Assembly (NCBI RefSeq): GCF_011764445.1
Contig: NZ_BLPG01000001.1
Location: 8,547,316 to 8,611,315, forward strand
From: Phytohabitans rumicis
Lineage (GTDB): Bacteria > Actinomycetota > Actinomycetes > Mycobacteriales > Micromonosporaceae
Length of the DNA stretch: 64,000 bases
Direction of reading: 5' to 3'
This document shows, in pieces, positions 63,673 through 64,000 of this stretch. The first letter of the stretch is position 1. Every line of letters begins with the position of its first letter. The translations under genes were made by a program, and so were the position numbers. The notes beneath the pieces are model-generated. The model was given only the letters and a program-made list of their open reading frames with translations, did not search any database and was not told the DNA's origin.

Positions 63673-64000
63673 TTGGCCACGAAGCGCTCGACTTGGCAAC
63701 TCCTGCGCGGCCACGCGTACTCACCGTCGGTGGACGGTGTGGTGAGCGTCGGGCTGGGTTATGCCGCGATGGACCCGTACGCCGTACACCTGATCGTGAG
63801 CGCGGACCACACGGCGGCATCGTGCTGGGTCTTCGCCCGCGACCTGCTGATCGCGGGCCTGACCGGCACCGCGGGCGTCGGCGACGTGCTGGTCGGCACC
63901 GAACCCGGCGGGAGGGTGGTCAGCGTGACCCTGCGCAACGGCCGGGACGTGCTGGAGATCGACCTGCCGCGGCTGCCGCTGTGCCGCTTCGCGGCCGACA
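63673..64000 (+). CDS. SsgA-like sporulation/cell-division regulator, 3'-truncated by window edge
   Basis: TTG 63673 follows a strong GAGGAGGA ribosome-binding site (63661-63668). The 109 visible residues carry SALP-family features: VSVGLGYAAMDPYAVHLIVS, CWVFARDLLIAGLTGTAGVG, then GRVVSVTLRNGRDVLEIDLP. SsgA-like proteins guide septum placement and wall remodelling during sporulation in morphologically complex actinomycetes and are absent from most other bacteria, which helps place the organism. The gene continues beyond base 64000. The 127-bp spacer upstream has a TTAGGT-like box near 63648 but nothing certain. Confidence 0.85.
   Translation, partial: MATKRSTWQLLRGHAYSPSVDGVVSVGLGYAAMDPYAVHLIVSADHTAASCWVFARDLLIAGLTGTAGVGDVLVGTEPGGRVVSVTLRNGRDVLEIDLPRLPLCRFAAD

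Overview
The window reads as chromosomal DNA of a high-GC, spore-forming actinomycete, most probably a member of the Micromonosporaceae. The evidence is strong GC bias at third codon positions, a complete Pup-proteasome locus, a Tat/PafBC/HelY block in actinobacterial order, an SsgA-type sporulation gene at the right edge, and many leaderless genes with a TANNNT box 6-7 nt before the start codon. No rRNA, tRNA, CRISPR array, insertion sequence or phage module was seen. Genus cannot be fixed from the sequence.

Layout. 1-9159: tRNA m1A58 methyltransferase (cut by the left edge), an unknown protein, the proteasome ATPase Arc, a membrane protein on the minus strand, then dop, pup, an HNH/endonuclease VII protein, prcB and prcA. 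9160-10182 is a 1-kb gene-free block filled with large hairpins. 10183-15181 is a dTDP-rhamnose island (GT2, rmlD, rmlB, then divergently rmlA, a methyltransferase, rmlC) lying between prcA and pafA. 15215-23616: pafA, a small membrane protein, DUF3866 and a damaged cation-efflux gene, then pafB, pafC, a small membrane protein, tatA, tatC and a diacylglycerol kinase. 23605-32367: HAD hydrolase, PLD-like membrane protein, helicase HelY, MHYT protein, 5'-3' exonuclease, and a MarR repressor/MFS pump pair with a visible operator. 32417-40249: a cell-surface polysaccharide operon (two GT4 enzymes, a flippase, an O-antigen-ligase-like protein and a Gfo/Idh, acyltransferase, aminotransferase trio for an acylated amino sugar). 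40285-44080: FKBP isomerase, esterase, FAD monooxygenase and a discoidin-domain protein.

44389-52623 is the highlight: a compact, apparently complete gene cluster for a linear azole-containing peptide (TOMM-class RiPP). It holds a 41-residue precursor with a CCNCNCT core, an E1-like leader-binding cyclodehydratase partner (C protein), two SagB-like flavin dehydrogenases in tandem, a CPBP membrane protease, a metal-dependent amidohydrolase, a two-part ABC exporter, and a YcaO cyclodehydratase ending in PxPxP. A perfect 30-bp palindrome separates the precursor from the enzyme genes. The amidohydrolase is an unusual member and suggests an extra trimming or side-chain step.

52757-64000: aldo/keto reductase, a large secreted glycosidase-like protein with discoidin modules, an M24 aminopeptidase, an atypical LuxR regulator, a Tat-exported M28 peptidase, a DUF574 methyltransferase, a coupled radical-SAM/ThuA-like pair and a partial SsgA-like gene.

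Two window-wide patterns matter to any reader. First, eight copies of one nested inverted repeat (GATCAAGGGCA...TGCCCTTGATC) and several other GATC-bounded hairpins sit only in intergenic spaces, next to gene 3' ends. Second, ten genes are broken by what looks in every case like loss of one G or C from a short G/C run. Adding one base restores a full-length protein each time, so most of these are probably sequencing errors rather than pseudogenes.
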